DNA from: Sanghuangporus weigelae
Lineage: Eukaryota; Basidiomycota; Agaricomycetes; Hymenochaetales; Hymenochaetaceae
Assembly: GCA_033182465.1 (NCBI GenBank)
Contig: CP137318.1
Location: forward strand, 1,116,001 to 1,180,000
Reading direction: 5' to 3'
DNA: 64,000 nucleotides
The notes beneath the pieces are model-generated. The model ran no database searches, was not told the origin of the DNA, and saw nothing but the letters and a program-made list of their open reading frames with translations. Both the position numbers and the translations under genes were made by a program. Positions 61,888-64,000 of the stretch are shown one piece after another; the stretch's first letter is position 1, and each line of letters starts with the position of its first letter.

Positions 61888-62529
61888 ATGGAGACCTCAC
61901 TGGCATTTCAGCACTGTCAAGTCTGTGCACGAGTTTACATGGTCCTTTATGAAGTATACTACTTAGTATGCACGGCAACGGTTGGTACGCGTGACTGTCA
62001 CATCGAAACCGAGCGACACCTTCAGGATACAATGCATTCCAATCCACCAAGCCCAATAGTACCCAAGAAACGAGAGGAACTCACGATCACAACTCGGACC
62101 CCTCGAACTGCGAACCCGATAACTTGGAGAATGATTGGATGGTATAGACCGGAGTTGCACACACCATGTCCAGCATCTACGATACAGGCAAACCTTTATT
62201 TACCGAGAGATGCGAACCTGGAAACCAAGCAATTACAACTCCTTATACAACGAAGGATATGGCGCTACATTCGAGATATACAATACGAAGGCAAAGCATG
62301 GCTAGTCACCAGAACCCAGCAGAACCCACCAGCAGAGCTTATGCAGTTCATGATATGCCTTGGACCATACTCTACACCGACCCGACACCTTAACACTGAC
62401 GTGCGAGTTATGCTTACCCTCGCTGGACCTCGAGATGAATTCCGAAGAATCACATACCGAGCAGCCTACATCGCTCCAAGAGCAAAGATGCCACTCAATG
62501 ACGGCAATGACATCGTTATGGAGTACTGA
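61888..62529 (+). CDS. uncharacterised 213-residue single-exon protein
   Basis: An open frame from ATG 61888 (METSLAFQHCQVCARVYM) to the stop at 62529. No domain is recognised. It is rich in Arg and Thr. The C-terminal half, LLIQRRIWRYIRDIQYEGKA then WLVTRTQQNPPAELMQFMIC, shows a helix-then-strand pattern much like the C-terminal half of the protein at 60504-61415, and both end with a short acidic tail after a Pro-containing turn. The relation is suggestive only. It may belong to the same repeat-derived unit. Confidence 0.4.
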   Translation: METSLAFQHCQVCARVYMVLYEVYYLVCTATVGTRDCHIETERHLQDTMHSNPPSPIVPKKREELTITTRTPRTANPITWRMIGWYRPELHTPCPASTIQANLYLPRDANLETKQLQLLIQRRIWRYIRDIQYEGKAWLVTRTQQNPPAELMQFMICLGPYSTPTRHLNTDVRVMLTLAGPRDEFRRITYRAAYIAPRAKMPLNDGNDIVMEY

Positions 62530-63448
62530 CAGTGGAGCATTCCATATCGGAGCACCACCTCTATTGTCTCAGTCAGCAACTCCAAAGAATTCTGTCATAG
62601 TGGAGACGACCTTACAAAGATTGGAGCAAAGTGGAGCGAAGCGCAGCAGGATGACAAAAGAACAGATGTAATGGTGGAGGAAAGTGGAGTAAAGTGGAGA
62701 CAGGATGAGTAAGAAATAGGACGGAAAATGGAATATCTGGGAGCATAAATAGTTGTAGGATTAGGCCCTCATTTCCCCATCTTTCGATCCTCTTAACACA
62801 CTGGTGTAAAGCTTGCCCTACAGCGAGCTATTACTGTGTGCTTTGTACTATCACGCCTCTTGGAAATCCCAATCTGCTTTACTATTACCTCGTATCTGAA
62901 AGCATCCATAACTCGGACCGCGACTAGGAAGGCTAGTAAGGGACCGCGTGGTACAGCCAGACGTGGGTAGATAAGATCACCTCTGCACAACACACCGCTG
63001 CTTAGGCAAAAGGATCAAACCGGTGTAACCCCGGGCCTACTCCCTAACATTGGATCGAAAGATCACTCGCTAGTTTTACCACCACCTCTCACGGGCAAGG
63101 TTCTTGGCTAGTGTTTTATCGAGGCGAGGACCGTCGACCTCAAGTCCCTATCGACGTCGCTAGTTTCGAGACTAGTACCTATATCGAATCCTCAGGACAA
63201 GTGCACATCCTGGAGAACGACAAACCCGATTCACTTAAATCACATATCTACTATCATAACCCCTACAACGACGAAGTGTACCTAATAGCAAAGGCATCTG
63301 GTAGCCCTGCAGTTGGGAGCACGCAAACAACAACCACGAAAGTAGCAGCAGTCCCTTCCACTATTGCTACATTCGACGAGAAAGGAACTACTTGGTTAAC
63401 AGCACCAAGGAACAATAACCCTGAAGCATCAGGCGAGAAACGAAGTTC
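62530..63448. other. purine-rich block and leader-like sequence before the right-edge frame
   Basis: From 62530 to about 62720 the sequence repeats an aaagtggag theme. A TATA-like gcataaatag lies near 62743. The stretch from about 62530 to 63050, ending ...taaca, could be the terminal repeat of a retroelement whose body continues beyond the window, but the second repeat is outside and this is not shown. A frame without an ATG is open from 63048 to 63452; it is not called as a gene. Confidence 0.3.
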
Positions 63449-64000
63449 ATGAACCGATCAGGAAACGCCAACAACAGAAGTAACGGTCATCGAACGAACG
63501 AACGGGCGAACGATAATCAAACGAGGTTCACACCTAGATCCCTCGACGAACGAGTTCAACATATCACCAACAGGCTACGTAGTCTGGAAAGCGATCACGA
63601 CATACTATACGCGACAACGAACCACAGCATATTGTATCCACCAGTGATCAGAAGGCTACAAGAAAGGGTTGAAAGACTGGAAGAACGAACTGCAAACACG
63701 GGGCAGTCAAACAGTCTACCAACCGGAGCATACGCGACAGCAGTAGGAGATCGATTCGAAGCACTCGAAACAACTACTCAAAGAATTGGAGCACAGGTAG
63801 CAGCTCTAGAGAGATATACTCTGGAATTGGATCGAGCAGCAGGGGCACTCAATCAACGGGTCATAAACGGAAACGGAGTACTTGACCGAGAGCTCAACGC
63901 TATCCGAAACAGGATTACTGCTCAGGAACAACAACTACAGACAATCGAGACGAGAATCGGAGAGCTTAACAGGACAGCTCTAGATCAACCAAGGATTGTT
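63449..64000 (+). CDS. partial frame, coiled-coil protein of unknown family, possibly gag-like
   Basis: The frame is open from ATG 63449 (MNRSGNANNRSNGHRTNERA) to the right edge, 184 codons, so the end is not seen. After a polar Asn/Arg-rich start it has strong heptad patterns: DERVQHITNRLRSLESDHD, IRRLQERVERLEERTAN, AQVAALERYTLELDRAAGA and QQLQTIETRIGELNRTAL. A coiled-coil start followed by a longer body fits the first protein of a Ty3-type retroelement, but no zinc knuckle, protease or polymerase is visible within the window, so the family stays open. Confidence 0.45.
   Translation, partial: MNRSGNANNRSNGHRTNERANDNQTRFTPRSLDERVQHITNRLRSLESDHDILYATTNHSILYPPVIRRLQERVERLEERTANTGQSNSLPTGAYATAVGDRFEALETTTQRIGAQVAALERYTLELDRAAGALNQRVINGNGVLDRELNAIRNRITAQEQQLQTIETRIGELNRTALDQPRIV

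Overview
The window looks like nuclear DNA of a filamentous basidiomycete, most likely a plant-cell-wall-degrading agaricomycete. The protein genes are cut by many 45-65 base GT-AG introns and packed on both strands with 150-450 base spacers. The set includes a QDE-1-type RNA-dependent RNA polymerase, a GH74 xyloglucanase with a fungal CBM1 tail, and a small MAPRSILK-type protein that I know mainly from basidiomycetes. No species is assigned. Genes were read by hand: exons were joined where the protein family and GT-AG signals agreed, so start and stop positions are firmer than every internal splice site.

Layout. 1-19.3 kb is a dense housekeeping block: RNA-dependent RNA polymerase (3' part only), adenosine kinase, a C2H2 zinc-finger protein, dynactin p150, a histone-deacetylase-superfamily amidohydrolase, an SMP/C2 membrane-contact protein, the Golgi SNARE Gos1 and an APH-type phosphotransferase. 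19.3-27.2 kb has no gene I can support. One small conserved basidiomycete gene of unknown function stands alone at 27.2-27.9 kb, followed by another 2.3 kb without a gene. 30.1-48.5 kb is dense again: a DUF726/TMCO4-like hydrolase, SRP14, an ankyrin protein, histidyl-tRNA synthetase, GH74-CBM1 xyloglucanase, aspartyl-tRNA synthetase, mitochondrial aspartate aminotransferase and a Ser-rich orphan. 50.3-57.9 kb holds an SMP-30-type protein, mitochondrial acyl carrier protein, mitochondrial ribosomal protein bL17, a zinc alcohol dehydrogenase and a small conserved fungal protein. From about 58 kb to the right edge the sequence changes character: short repeats, purine-rich stretches, and unrecognised single-exon frames in divergent orientation. 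This part is accessory or repeat-derived.

How the genes fit together. Several neighbours are head-to-head with short shared promoters: dynactin/deacetylase-like, SRP14/ankyrin, AspRS/AspAT, and ACP1/bL17m (both mitochondrial). Two tRNA synthetases, SRP14 and bL17m serve protein synthesis and targeting. Dynactin, Gos1 and the SMP/C2 protein serve membrane traffic and membrane contacts. The GH74 enzyme is the one clear secreted plant-polymer enzyme. The most striking structural observations are runs of micro-exons: the catalytic D-Y-D-G-D motif of the RNA polymerase is split over an 18-base and a 12-base exon, and one ankyrin repeat is split over 14- and 13-base exons joined by a GC-AG intron.
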